A stretch of 64,000 nt of DNA. Origin: Welwitschia mirabilis. Lineage: Eukaryota; Gnetophyta; Gnetopsida; Welwitschiales. Shown piece after piece: positions 10,399-23,154 of this stretch (position 1 is the first letter of the stretch; each line of letters starts with the position of its first letter). Below the pieces are notes generated by a model, which was given only the letters and a program-made list of their open reading frames with translations, ran no database searches and was not told the origin of the DNA. The stretch is from the NCBI GenBank assembly GCA_051453625.1, contig JBOZIK010000001.1, positions 297,644,791 through 297,708,790 of the forward strand, read 5' to 3'. Made by a program: the position numbers and the translations under genes.

Positions 10399-11958
10399 TG
10401 TTTACATGCAAAAATTGACATTCCAAAGAAGTACAATTAATTAATTTTACATAGGGAATGATATTAAACTCATTGATTTATTACAATTTGATGTCTTCTA
10501 CCTTTTTTATCATATTTCATGTAAATATGAACTTCCCCTAACATACGATTTTTGATTAATGCCTTCTGAAGAACATTGCACAAAATGAATAAATTCTTCA
10601 AAACAATGTCAATGTCACCATTTTGAACATTAGTACTACTAATATTTTGAGAAACAATCACTTTAAATTCACATTCCTATACTTGTTTTGCGATTTCATG
10701 AAATTACACTTATGGACTAAGTCAGATGTTGAAAAAAAAATAAACCTTCAAACTTGATCACACATGATTAAAGAATAAAACAAGCCATCATAGTACCATG
10801 TAGTCATAATGAGATGATCAGATGAAAAAAATATGCTAGGGCATTTTTTGGTAGCATTATCATCATTTAAGGTACATGTCATCACCTTTCTTATATTACA
10901 AGATAAAAAATCCTCCTTTAAGGATACATGTCAAAATTTGTAACTTGCNNNNNNNNNNNNNNNNNNNNNNNNNNNNNNNNNNNNNNNNNNNNNNNNNNNN
11001 NNNNNNNNNNNNNNNNNNNNNNNCTTCCCTCATTTATAAAAGTTCCTTGAACCCTAATTACAATGGATATTTTATTTCATAAAAATGTGATGAAAAGACT
11101 TGGACTACTAAGATGTCATGACATATTAATTCCCTTCCTTAGGGGCAGATTTGTTTCAAGGCTACTTGAAGAGCCCACGTACCTTCACCTCTCTTTTTTA
11201 ATGTAATATATATTTTAAATTTTAATAAAATATCCTTAGGGGAAGATTTGTTTCAAGGCTACTTGAAGAGCCCACGTACCTTCACCTCTCTTTTTTAATG
11301 TAATATATATTTTAAATTTTAATAAAATATTATCTTTTATTATTTCATTATTAATGAAAATTAATTTTATATTAGTAATCTTTAGGCAAGGCTAATTATT
11401 AAGTGGCTTTGATTCTTTTATTGCTAATGCATATTAGAGTGGTATTAGTAATATTTAAGTAAGATTACTTAGTTATCATGTTCTTTTGTTACTGACTAAG
11501 TTATTTAAAATTACTTCCATGATTTTGTAATCACTATTATTTGACGGATCTTATGTATAATTGTTCATACTTTTCATAGTTATGAAGGATTATGAATGAT
11601 TAGAGGAACTGAATAACTCACCAATACTCATGTGGTAAGTAAGACTATGTCTCCATATCTAAGCCTTAATGACCTAATGATTTTATTTGTGTTCCAAAAA
11701 TACAATAGTCATTAGAGTAAAGATGAAGCATTAGAAAACTTAGCTAGACCTTTGAAGGACATTTATTCCCTTACAATATTAATCAAAAATCATTTTAAAA
11801 TCTCAACTTTCTTATTTTTATTTTCTTTGAGCTTAATTATAAGTTAAAATTAATGATGTTACTTTTATTAACTTAATACATATATATCCTTATGGAATAA
11901 TGATACTAGGCTCTTACCTAGTTTAAATTCAATATATTAAACTTACATGAATAAGACA
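10399..11958 (+). repeat. LTR copy 1 of a nested LTR element
   Basis: It starts TGTTTACATGCAAAAATTG and ends ...GACA, immediately before a gypsy-type primer binding site. It aligns along most of its length with 16452-17895 in direct orientation. Examples are the shared TTGACATTCCAA near the start, CAATTTGATGTCTTCTACC, AATATGAACTTC, the ATTATTTGACGG/ATTATTTGATGG region, and the end CTTACATGAATA. It contains a 75-base gap (10949-11023) and a private 97-bp tandem duplication. Internal TAATGTAATATATA and AATAAAATAT could serve as TATA and polyadenylation signals. Confidence 0.7.
11137..11330. repeat. 97-bp tandem duplication inside the LTR
   Basis: Units 11137-11233 and 11234-11330 differ by a single base (GGGGCAGAT versus GGGGAAGAT). 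The second LTR copy at 17200-17300 has only one unit, so the duplication arose after the two LTRs were made, and recently, because everything else here is much more diverged. Confidence 0.9.
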
Positions 11959-11977
11959 TTGGCATTGTTGCTGGGGA
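11959..11977 (+). other. Primer binding site of the nested LTR element
   Basis: TTGGCATTGTTGCTGGGGA lies directly after the terminal CA of the LTR. It is a C-to-T-decayed form of the TGGCGCCGTTGCCGGGGA sequence that follows the 5' LTR of many plant Ty3/gypsy elements. Confidence 0.7.
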
Positions 11978-14900
11978 TATTGACATGATATCTTTTTAAA
12001 AGTGCATATTTTTCCTTCTTTTAAGTTTTTAATTTAGTTTTTATTTTTCTAAGGTTGGGTAGTAGTTCATTTCGAGTGAGACTTAAGCTTCTCCTTTTTA
12101 TTTATTATTTTGAATGTTATTTTTTGTTCCTTCTAGTGGTGGGTAATTTTTATTTTCTAATGAAATAAAACTAGTTTGGGTCTTTTTTAGTTTTATTTAT
12201 TTTTTCTCTCCTAATGTAAATTATATTTCTATATCTAAAATTTTGTTTTATATGTCTAATTAATTTCCTATAAATTATAGCTAAAATAAAGATTAAAAGA
12301 GGAGAAAAAATGAATTCAACTCTAACATTTTTTATGTATTTCTATTATTTTATGATAAATTCTGTAAATTCTAATTTTGTTCTATTTTATTTTTATTTTT
12401 TGTTATTAAAATTTTAAAAAAAGAAAAACATTTAGGGTTTATTTTCCTAAGTTATATTTTATGAATTGTAGTGAATTATATTATCTATTAGTATTTTATT
12501 AAACCCCATAATAAGAAATCCTTTGCACTAATTCAAACATAATCTATGTCCTTTCTACTAGTGCCACCATCTTCCATCATTGGCCTTGCCATTTTTACTA
12601 AGAAAAATAGTCTAAAATATTAACTAAGATCTCATCTCATCTAAAATGTTTCTAATGTTAGACCTCCTATGAAATATTAAAATGTTAGAAATACATGATC
12701 TTGAAGTTAATTTCAAAACTCATTTCCTAAAACTTAATATGAGTTGGACATGTAATTTGTTTAAACAAATTTTTGAACTACAACCCATTTATGGAAAATA
12801 TGAAAATTAGAATAGCATACCTAGTTATATTCAACATAAATGAACTATAAGAGATTTCATTTGGCCTAAGAAAAATCTAGGGGATTGCCTTCATCACAAT
12901 CCATACCATTCATACATCTAAAATCCATCCAATACTAGACAAATCTTTAGAGAGTATTTTTAAAACCTAGAACTCCTTCTATGCTTAGATCAACTCCTTT
13001 ATAACTTTGAGTTTTAAAATCCCTTTATTAACCAAAAGAGTTTGATCCCATGCCTTTCATCACCCCTGATAATTCTTACCATTCATCTTCTTTTTCATAT
13101 TCTTAATTATTTNNNNNNNNNNNNNNNNNNNNNNNNNNNNNNNNNNNNNNNNNNNNNNNNNNNNNNNNNNNNNNNNNNNNNNNNNNNNNNNNNNNNNNNN
13201 NNNNNNNNNNNNNNNNNNNNNNNNNNNNNNNNNNNNNNNNNNNNNNNNNNNNNNNNNNNNNNNNNNNNNNNNNNNNNNNNNNNNNNNNNNNNNNNNNNNN
13301 NNNNNNNNNNNNNNNNNNNNNNNNNNNNNNNNNNNNNNNNNNNNNNNNNNNNNNNNNNNNNNNNNNNNNNNNNNNNNNNNNNNNNNNNNNNNNNNNNNNN
13401 NNNNNNNNNNNNNNNNNNNNNNNNNNNNNNNNNNNNNNNNNNNNNNNNNNNNNNNNNNNNNNNNNNNNNNNNNNNNNNNNNNNNNNNNNNNNNNNNNNNN
13501 NNNNNNNNNNNNNNNNNNNNNNNNNNNNNNNNNNNNNNNNNNNNNNNNNNNNNNNNNNNNNNNNNNNNNNNNNNNNNNNNNNNNNNNNNNNNNNNNNNNN
13601 NNNNNNNNNNNNNNNNNNNNNNNNNNNNNNNNNNNNNNNNNNNNNNNNNNNNNNNNNNNNNNNNNNNNNNNNNNNNNNNTACCTTTATTTGAAAATACCT
13701 TTTAAATATTCGTAGAACATGTTGTTAAAATCTCTTCCAATATGCCTTAATCTCCTTCACATTCTATAGAAGAAATTACTAATAAATTCTACTGAAATCT
13801 TGAGAAACTTCTCCAATAAATAGTCTAAACCAACATTCAAATCACTAGGGCTCTTAACCAACATAAAGAGGATAACATTCTTACATTCCATAAACTCACC
13901 AGTCTTGAAACTTTGAAAGGATTGATTATAGTGAAATTAATAACACTTAAGTCATATCCTTTAGGAATGAAGAATAAATCCATGAAGAAACTCATAAAGA
14001 AACCTATAAGGAAGTCTAAGAATGCNNNNNNNNNNNNNNNNNNNNNNNNNNNNNNNNNNNNNNNNNNNNNNNNNNNNNNNNNNNNNNNNNNNNNNNNNNN
14101 NNNNNNNNNNNNNNNNNNNNNNNNNTATCCTTTAGGAATGAAGAATAAATCCATGAAGAAACTCATAAGGAAACCTATAAGGAAATCTAAGAATGCCTTA
14201 AGTTTAAAAATGCCTTAGAGAGTGAAAAAAAGATTTGCAAGTAAGCTATACTTTGGAGTGGCATTAGATACATCAGATGATGATTAATTAATAGAAAATG
14301 AGCAATTGTTTGAGAAACACAATACTGTATAGAGTTATACAATAGAGGATGAATCAATAAATGAAATTAATGAGAGAGACAACATTAAAAAAGAACCTAT
14401 CTTTAAATCATAACCTTTGTTACATGCATAACCAAATAAGAAAGAATCCCTAATAGCTTTAAGGAAATGATAACATTAGGAAAGAGCTCATTTATGTTTC
14501 ATTCTATGAATAAGCTTTTTCTCAACAAACTCTTAAGCTAATTATGTCATCTCCATCTTTCTGTTTTAAGTAAAACGCAAACTTCAATGGAGAAGATAAA
14601 CCCTCCTTAGTTTTAAAATGATTTTTTAATAAACCTCTTACTAAACATTTACCTATTTAAGTGGTTTTGTAGTCATCTTTTTCTCAAAATAATTTTTTGT
14701 AAAAGTTATTGTATAAATAGGGAAAAGCTAAAGTATGGATGACTTCACATTGTAAATGCATAAAATTTATTGCTAGCGTTCATGATCTTCCAATTTTTAT
14801 GGATTCATGCATAAATATCTATAAGGATTATATCTTATTTTTGAACTTTTTTTCATAATTTAGATTCATATCCAACACTTACATTAATTACCATGTGGAG

Positions 14901-16451
14901 CTTTCAGACATGCATTACCTTCAAAAACCCCTTTCAAAATTTTTAGCTTTATTGTTTGCTTTTAGATTAGATTTATCTTTTAAAGTACATTTTCATTTTA
15001 GAGTAAATTTATATTTGAAAATAACAAAAAAGTTAAAAAAAGGTTTACGCTTGATGCCTTTTCACACCCTAAACCCTTGAAGCACTACCACATACACAAT
15101 CATCACCTTAAACATTTTCATTTAGGAAATTTCAAATATTATTACTTGCATACTTAAACCTCATCATGCACTCTTTCCACTTTGGTGTTACCTTATTAAG
15201 CTCACTAGTCATCCTTCCCTTCCATCCATCCATGAGTTTCTAAGATTACATAATCCTAGTTAATGGACCTTAATGAAATAGATCAATAATAAGTGATAAC
15301 CTTATTATCAAGAAATATATAGAATTTAAGTTTACATGTAGCTTTCAAAAAAGAAATTTCTTTTTTTGAAGTTATCTTATTAAGATTAGTTCCACTGAAG
15401 GTCTTCTAATTAAAAAATGTGGTTAAACAAAGGCGAAATATATTGTTATGCTATGTTTCATATTCTTAAAAGCATTTTTTGAGGACAATATTTGTATTCA
15501 TTAGGATAACAAGCCAATGATCCCTTTTATGTACATCCAAATTTGTTGAATATGAGAAGAAGAAATTACAAGAAAATTAAACATCTACTCTAGAAAAAAA
15601 GCACATTATATATTAATTACTTAAAAATTAGGTTTAGTTAATTACATCAAGGTCATGGACACTCATTGGTGATGAAGCTCTAATGATATATGTTATGATG
15701 TGTTTAATTACATCAAGGTTATAAACACTTACTGGCAATACAATACTTATTCCTTCATACATAAACATGCTTAATTCTATTAGAATAAGATGTCATAACA
15801 CAGGACGCTCAATTAAATCTAAATAAGAATGGAAATGAGAAAAGTGGGATTTGGAGATTCTTATAAGAATACTTTCCTTAACTTAAATACTTAACAATCT
15901 TCTTGACTAATTTTTAGATTTTTATTTATTTACTTGGAAGATATTTTTTTCATTTTATAATACAACATGAATAAAATTTTTAATAAAATTTACAAAATTT
16001 AGAATAAAATTTACGAAATTTTTAATACATATGGCCATTAATGTAGATATTATATCATTTGAAATTTGTGAATGGTACATTTTCATTAAAGTTCATGTGT
16101 TGTTTTCCCTATGATTTCATTGTAGTTATCCTTGAATAGTTACATTAAAATCATTATCTAGCCTTCTTTGTGAAAAATCATGTAATGTAATTGAATTGTT
16201 CTTAAAGTTTTATGTCAAATTTTCTATCTCTTTAACTTTAAGGAAAAAATTTAATTTTGGATAGGGAATATGACATCTATTCCTATAGAGTTTTTAATTC
16301 ATAATAATGCCTTATTTATTAAGAATTAATTAAAAAATTTTAAAAATAATATCATTTCCATTCTTGAACATTCATTTTAGATAATTGTTCTATGCAAGTC
16401 ATTTCTTTATCAATGTTTTGCTAATAGACTAACAAAATTATTATTAGAAGG
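11978..16451 (+). other. Internal region of the nested LTR element, no recognisable pol
   Basis: About 4.5 kb, with gaps at 13113-13679 and 14026-14125. I could not find RT, integrase or protease motifs on either strand. A coding-like plus-strand stretch at 13900-14420 (for example SYPLGMKNKSMKKLIKKPIR, then an acidic DTSDDD region) is of unknown identity. The leader at 11980-12450 is T-rich. The lack of pol suggests a non-autonomous (LARD-like) element, or a Ty3/gypsy element decayed beyond reading. Confidence 0.45.
13955..14196. other. Assembly gap with duplicated flanks
   Basis: The 71 bp before the 100-N gap (13955-14025) and the 71 bp after it (14126-14196) match at 69 positions and abut the gap exactly. 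A fixed 100-N spacer between two copies of the same sequence is typical of contigs that overlap but were not merged. Confidence 0.8.
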
Positions 16452-17895
16452 TGTATTTACATGTAAAAATTGACATTCCAAGAAAGCATAGTTAATCAAT
16501 TTTACCTAAGAAAAGATAGTAAACTCATCGCTTTATCACAATTTGATGTCTTCTACCCTTTTTNNNATAATTTATGTAAATATGAACTTCTCCTAACATA
16601 AGAAAATTTATTGATTTCTTTAAATAATGTTACATAAAATCGAGAAATTCTAGAAAATAATGTTGATATAATTGTTTAGGACAATAACATAGTGAGTTTC
16701 CAAAGGAAGAATCACTTCAAACTTATTTCTTGCACTTATTTAGGAATTTCATCAAATTATATTTATGGACTAAGTCATATGTTGATCTAAAATAAGTCTT
16801 CAAATACAAGCTCAATAATACATGATGGAAGAACAAAATGGCACATTGCAGCAACATGTAGTAGCAACAAGGATGATCATGTGAGAGGTACATAACATGG
16901 CATCCATTAGCAACATCATCATCATTCAAGAGATATGTCATCATATTTCTTGCATTAGAACATACAAAATCCTCCTTTAAGTCTACATGCCAAATTTGAT
17001 AACTTCCTCCTTAACTAACCAGTCTACTATCACCCCTCTTTATGTAAACGTCCANNNNNNNNNNNNNNNNNNNNNNNNNNNNNNNNNNNNNNNNNNNNNN
17101 NNNNNNNNNNNNNNNNNNNNNNNNNNNNNNNNNNNNNNNNNNNNNNNNNNNNNNNNNNNNNNNNNNNNNAGACATCATGACATTCTAATCACTTTTCTTA
17201 GGGATAGATTTATTACAAGGCTAGTTGAAGAGTACATATAACTTCATCTCTCTTCTTTAATGTAATGTGTATTTTAAATTTTAATGCAAAATTAGATTTC
17301 ATTCTTTCATTATTAATGAACATTAATTTGGCATTACCAATCTTTATATAAGGATAATTATTAATTATATTTTATTCTTTTATTTCTAATACACATTAAT
17401 TTGGTATTATAAAACCTTAGGTAAAACTACTTGATTATCAAGTTCTTTCATTACTAAGTGATCTATATGAGATTACCTATGTAATTTTGTAGTTACCATT
17501 ATTTGATGGATCTTATGCATAGTTTTTAATACTTTTCATGCTTGTAAAATACTATGAAGGATTAGAGAGATTGAATAACTCATCAACACTCATGTGGTAG
17601 ATGAGATTATACCTTTATACCTCAGCCTTAACAACTTGATGATTTTAGTCATAATTGGAGTAAAAGTGGAGAATCAGATAAATCAGCTAGACCTTTAAAG
17701 AAAATTCATTCCCTTATGACATTGATTAAAGATCATTTTAAAATTTTAAATTTTTTGTTTTTATTTTGTTTAAGTTTTATTACAAGTTAGAATTACTTGT
17801 GTTACTTTTGTTAAGTTGCCATATGTATATCCCTATGAAAAATTGATACTATATTTTTATCTAATTTAAATACAATTTGCTGTACTTACATGAAT
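16452..17895 (+). repeat. LTR copy 2 of the nested LTR element
   Basis: Direct-orientation counterpart of 10399-11958, starting TGTATTTACATGTAAAAATTG and recognisable until CTTACATGAATA at about 17895. Divergence is considerable, with many transitions, so the insertion is old. It has a 115-base gap (17055-17169) at almost the same place in the LTR as the gap in copy 1. The exact 3' end is uncertain by a few bases and I could not identify a target site duplication. Confidence 0.65.
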
Positions 17896-18103
17896 AGTTT
17901 GTGATCCTTCAAAATCATTATTTCTATAAGTTAATGATATTCAAAGTTATGAAGAAAACCTAGCCTCTGTGTGTTGACATACTTAGGTTGGAAAACCACA
18001 TTAAATTGGTAAGATTTTTAGTATGAATTTTTAATTGATTTCAATTGGGATTTGTATGTGGTAAAACTTATTTCCCTATTATTTAAATTCAATAATCCTT
18101 TAA
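17896..18103 (+). repeat. End of the copia 5' LTR, after the nested insertion
   Basis: About 208 bp lie between the end of the nested LTR element and the tRNA-iMet primer binding site. Content such as TTGGAAAACCACATTAAATTGG, then a T-rich stretch, is what plant copia LTRs usually have near their 3' end. This is read as the continuation of the LTR begun at 9209. The matching part of the 3' LTR is missing, so this is inference from position and style. Confidence 0.5.
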
Positions 18104-18115
18104 TGGTATCAGAGT
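18104..18115 (+). other. Primer binding site, initiator tRNA-Met type
   Basis: TGGTATCAGAGT is one base from TGGTATCAGAGC, the standard Ty1/copia primer binding site complementary to the 3' end of initiator tRNA-Met. The gag remnant begins about 60 bp downstream on the same strand. Confidence 0.85.
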
Positions 18116-18159
18116 GGGTACTCATGAAAATAAGTAACATCCTTAAGTGAACTATAAAA

Positions 18160-19260
18160 GTAATTCCATACTTTAGACCTCTGCTCTTCGATGGAATAGA
18201 CTATACCTACTCTAAGATGAGGATGTGGGTGTACTTATAATATTTTTAGTTTTTAGATTTAACAAAGCATTTAATATGGATTACTAAAATGTATAGAAAC
18301 AATTATATATGTTTCATAAACTCCCTCACTAAACTCAAACCTAGAAGAAACTAGGAAGATAAAGAAAAGACAAACTTAATATACAACTTAAAGGAAAATA
18401 ATGCTCTTTATTTAGCCCTTAAAATGATGGAATTCAATTGAATAACTAGATATAAAATATCATATGAGATATGGAATTTTTATATTGAAAAATATAAAGA
18501 AATCTTGCTTGTCAAGCAATTTAAACTTCTTGTTACGACAATTCAGTTTGAAAAACTAAAGATGAATAATGGAGAGAGAGTATAAGTACTTCACAAAAGT
18601 TTATAATATTGTGATTTTCATATTTGGCATTACTAAAAATATTCTAGAGGCCAAGATAATTTAAAAGGTAGTTAGATCTTTAACTTTATAATACAAGCCT
18701 AGAACAACTACCATAAAAGAATCAATAGACCTTAATTTAATAAAAAATGAGAAGTTACAAAGTGCATTAATGGCTTACAAGATGAATCTTATTTAAGATG
18801 GTTCTTTGAAACAAAGTCCTAATTCTCTTAAAGCCATTGAGAAAATAAGGCAAGCTTCCAAGGAGGGAAAAATGGTATTGGAAAGAGATGATTCTAAGGA
18901 AAATATGGAATAAAAATATACTCTTATGACAAGATGAGTGAAGGGGCTTATTTCATGAAAGAATAACAAAAAGAAGGACTACAGAAAATCATCTAAATTT
19001 TACGCTAGGAATAAGTCCAAAGATAACTATTCTAATAGCTCTTTACTTTCATTTAACATTGATATTTCTAAACTATAATATTGGATTTATGGAGAAAAAG
19101 GACACAAAGCCTCAAAATGTTCTAGCTCTAACAGATTATGGAAAACATTATAAAAGAAAAATCCCAAGAATAAGAGATCATTCTTAACATGTTGGGATGA
19201 TGATAAGGATGAAAATGAAGTAGAGATATTAAATGAGATTAGATCTTCTCCATTCTAGAT
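18160..19260 (+). pseudogene. Ty1/copia gag remnant
   Basis: The start reads PLLFDGIDYTYSKMRMWVYL, the conserved N-terminal block of plant copia Gag (normally P-x-F-x-G-x-x-(F/Y)-x-x-W-K-x-x-M). A gag zinc knuckle is at 19082-19120 as WIYGEKGHKASKC; the G-E-K-G-H-x4-C half is kept while the two upstream cysteines are lost. Many stops and shifts lie between. Gag would form the capsid-like particle; this copy cannot. Confidence 0.8.
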
Positions 19261-19859
19261 AAGCATTGTGCATATTCAAAGTAACAATGAAAAATAAAAA
19301 AAGATAATTAGAATCATAAAGTAAATATTAAATTAAAATCTATAAAGAGTTTATTTAGTTATAAAAGGTAGACTCTAAAATGCGAAACTTACTCCATTCT
19401 TCTACATTAGGATATGAACATGAAAATATTCTTATAATAGCTTATCATTTAATACCTAGGCTCTTAAAGTTCAAATTAGTAAGCTAGTGTATGAATTGAA
19501 CAATGTTAGATATTAACCTACTAATATTAAAAGAATTAATGAGAATTTTAGTCAAGGAAAGTAGACTTAAACATTATGCTTGAACAATGTGCAATTCTAA
19601 GTAGGAAAAGTGTCTTAGACCATAATGAGGCCCTCATTAGTACTTTAGCATCATTATTAAACAAATAGAACTACAAGATAAGGTATGAGCATATAGCTTA
19701 CACTAATAATACTACTTATTATATAGTTATTATTAATTTAATTATACTTTCAAGTTTAACACTATATATTATGCTAATATTAATAAAATACCAAGAATTG
19801 TGGTACAATGTCTTATGTAGGCTAAAAAAAAGAAGACATTGATCTCAAAATCAAGACCA

Positions 19860-20160
19860 TGTCTCTTAAATTAGATTATACTATGGGCTATGAAAACATG
19901 TGTCTAGTACATTGATAATGAATGCTTAATATATGAGTAGAGATAAATCCATTTTTACCACCTTCACAGAGTAACAAAAAGGAGTGTTCACTTTGGTAAT
20001 AACAAAAAGGCACCCATTAGAGGTATTAGATCTAATAAATAAGGTAATCTACCTAAGGTAAAATATGTCTTTTAATGTAAAAGGATTAAAACATAATCTA
20101 CTTGATGTCAATCAATTATGTGATGTAAACCTATTATCTAACTTTGATTAAAGATTATTA
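19860..20160 (+). pseudogene. Ty1/copia protease region remnant
   Basis: Fragments in order: a MTG-like start lost to decay, then HFGNNKKAPIRGI and, further on, SNKxGNLPKVK, GLKHNLLDVNQLCDV in shifting frames. These correspond to the segment after the catalytic DSG of copia retropepsin (FGN...G-x-G and the GLxxNLLSVxQLCD block). The catalytic aspartate itself cannot be read. The stretch 19261-19860 between gag and this point shows no motif. Confidence 0.65.
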
Positions 20161-20279
20161 TATCATTTAAGAGCATAACTAAAACAAATTATTATCTATT
20201 ATAACTAAAAGATCAAATTTTTATATCACTACATTATAAGATATCTCTAAAAAGGAAATTGAATGTTTATTAGAATTAC

Positions 20280-22440
20280 AAGTAAATTAAAGACATAACA
20301 CAAAAGTATTGGTCAACTAAACAACAATCTAATAGAGATCTTATCTTTAATAGATATGGTAAGAGAACTTCCTAAGTTCCAAAGTATTAATGAACAAGTA
20401 TGTAAGAGTTATTAAAAAGAATAGAAAATAAGGGTAAGGTTTAAATAAAAATGAATACAAGATCATTAATATAAGAAGTGATAATAATAATAAGTTTAAA
20501 AATGCAAGGTTTAAAGGCTTTTATAAAAGATTTGGTATCCTTCATCAATTATTTACACCAAGAACTCTATAACTAAATGGAATTGTTAAAAGAAGAATAA
20601 GGTCCTAAATGAAATGGTAAGAATGATGGTACATGACCAATAAGTTTCATGTCATTTTTGGATGGAAGCCATTTATAATACATGTTATGTTTCCTACAGA
20701 GTTCTAAATCAGATTCTTTTCTTTAAAAACTTCATATGAACTATGGTTTAATAATATATCCTAAATAAGTTACTTTCATTTATTTGGTTTAAAATGTTTT
20801 ATTTTAAATGATAAAGATAAGGATATTTAATTTTAAATTTGATAATGGAATTTTTATGGATTATTCCATGGTCAGTAAAGCCTACTGAGTGTTGAATAAT
20901 AGAATAGAGATAACTATTAATGTAAAAATAGATATGCTAACTCAACTTTTGTTTGTGTGCAGATAACTCTGTATTCATATAGCTTGAAAAATCCTTTAGC
21001 AACCCTTAAGTATAATTAGATAGTAAGTAATATAAGGAAGAAACAAAGGGAAAAAAATATCTTCTAATAAGATTAGACTAAAAAAGGGTCCTTCTATAGG
21101 AAACATCATTAGTAGTCCATGTTGCAGTATTTAAACTCAAATCTGTACTAAGGAGTTTTCTAGATTTGCAACATATATCTCATAAGTATAACTTAAAAGT
21201 CTTAATAAATCAAAAAGTGATGATCATTTGATGCTAGCAATGTAAGAAGAATTAAATTAGTTTGAAATATGTAATATTTATAAACTCAATCCAAGAGTCT
21301 TAAATGGACTGATAATTGGCATAGAATGAATCTTCAAAAATGAAATAGATGAAAACTATAATATTATAAGAAAAAAATAAATATTATTTTTAAAGGAAAA
21401 AAAGGCTATCTATGGTCTTAAGAAATCATTTAGATCATTGTATATTATACTTTTATGACATCTCATAGAAAATGAATTCAAAATAGATACATTTGATGTT
21501 ATTTTATTTATTTAAATAGACAATATGAATTTTACTATTATACAAATCTATGAGGATGATATCATTTTTTGTGCTACCAATGAATAATTATGTATGAAGT
21601 TTGCTGTAATTATGTGGATTGAATTTAAGATGAGCCTCATTAGAGAACTAGCAACGTTTGAAGCTTCAAGTTATGTAACAAAAACAAGGTATGTTTCTTC
21701 CTCAGCATAAATACATTAAAAATTTATTAGTCAAATATGGATTATAGGATTATAAGGCTAAAGTCATTTAAATGAGCTAAAGCAAAAAACTAGACAAGGA
21801 TGAACATGTTGAGAAAGTTGACCATAAGCTATATAGAGCTCTAATTATTAGTTTATTGTATCTTAGGTCTAGTACACCTGATATCATATTAAGTATAGGT
21901 ATTTATTCCTACTATCAAAGTGATACTAGAGAATCACATTTTTTGATAGTTAAAAGAATATTGCATTATGTGGAAGGTACTTACAAATTAGAGACTTTGG
22001 TATTTAAAGGATTCCTACCTTAGTCTAGTCAGATATTGTAATGCAGACTCAGTAAGTTACAAGGATGCTAGAGAAGCACAAGTGGAAATTACTTCTTGTT
22101 TAGGTAATACCTAATATCTTAGATTATTAAAGAGAAAAGTTCAAATACTCTCTTAACTACTAAATTAGAGTAAATCATTATTTGAATTTATTGTGATTTG
22201 TTACTTTTAATGAAATTACCCTTTAAAAACATTAGACTAATCATGAAGAATATTTCTATTTATTACAATAACAAAAGTTTCATCAACATCTTCAAGAATT
22301 CAATTTAGTATCAAATATTATTTCTTGAGAGAGCATGTATGAAGAATATGCTAATACTAATTATTAACTTACTAATATTTTCACCAAACCACTAAGGGGT
22401 AAGAGATTTATCAAACTGTATAGGAATTTAGGAATTAAAT
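20280..22440 (+). pseudogene. Ty1/copia pol remnant: integrase, reverse transcriptase, RNase H
   Basis: Domains in copia order. GAG-pre-integrase at 20330-20420 (LSLIDMVRELPKFQSINEQV). Integrase core at 20455-20650 (IRSDNNNKF...NARFKGFYKRFGILHQ...TPRTL). RT from about 21330 (IFKNEIDENYNIIRKK), AIYGLK near 21405, and the catalytic box as IQIYEDDIIF at 21540-21570, where E replaces the usual V of YVDD. RT thumb and connection at 21830-22000 (KLYRA, SLLYL, PDI, ESHFLIVKRILHYVEGTY). RNase H near 22030 (YCNADSVSYKDAREAQ) and the closing NIFTKPLRGKRFIKL at about 22374-22420. Integrase before RT places it in Ty1/copia. Stops and frameshifts throughout; inactive. Confidence 0.9.
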
Positions 22441-23154
22441 CTCCTCCAATTAGGTAAATCAATAGGTAATCACTCTTAAATATGAACTTAGCATTTTGTT
22501 TATTGATATTTTATGACTTAAGATATTAGCTAGAGCATAGATACGCATATCATGTACATGTTATCTTATCATTTATTTAAGCTATGAAAGCCTAATGTTG
22601 ATGTTAGTTATAAAAGATTTAGAAGTTTTTATTTTGCAAGAAAGACATCTTTGCAGTCATATAAATCTAAGTTAAAGATATCTTTAAGTCTATAAACATT
22701 TTCTAAATAAACTTCTTTGGGTATGTAGATGTCTTTGATGAGGTATCATTTTATAAAATCTATTTGTAATCAAAATGGATGTCATTGGTTTTGTAAACAT
22801 TTCTACCATGATCAGGTTACTATTGAAGTTTCTTATTAAAATATGTCTTTATGTTTAATAAACATCTACTTTCATCACTTTAGAATTTTTTTTAAGTAGT
22901 AAACATCTTTCATAAGGCACATTAATAATTCAAATGTGTGCTCAAAATGAGGGTTTTCAATCCTTTTAAATAGGAATGGGATCTCCATTCTTATTATAAG
23001 TTATTTACTTAATAAGTACCCTCACTAACGTGCTCTATAGCATAATTTTTCTCAAATCTCTTAACATAGATATGTTTGAATTAAAAGAAGTCTACAAAAC
23101 TAGCAAATTAGATGCCCTTCTTTTTGATAACTGCTATTTCTCTTTATTTCTTTC
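22441..23154 (+). other. Spacer between copia pol and the post-pol ORF
   Basis: No domain seen. Contains several AGACATC/GATGTC-type words (for example 22640-22920) reminiscent of the LTR. SIRE/Maximus-like elements normally carry extra sequence between pol and the 3' ORF. Confidence 0.4.
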
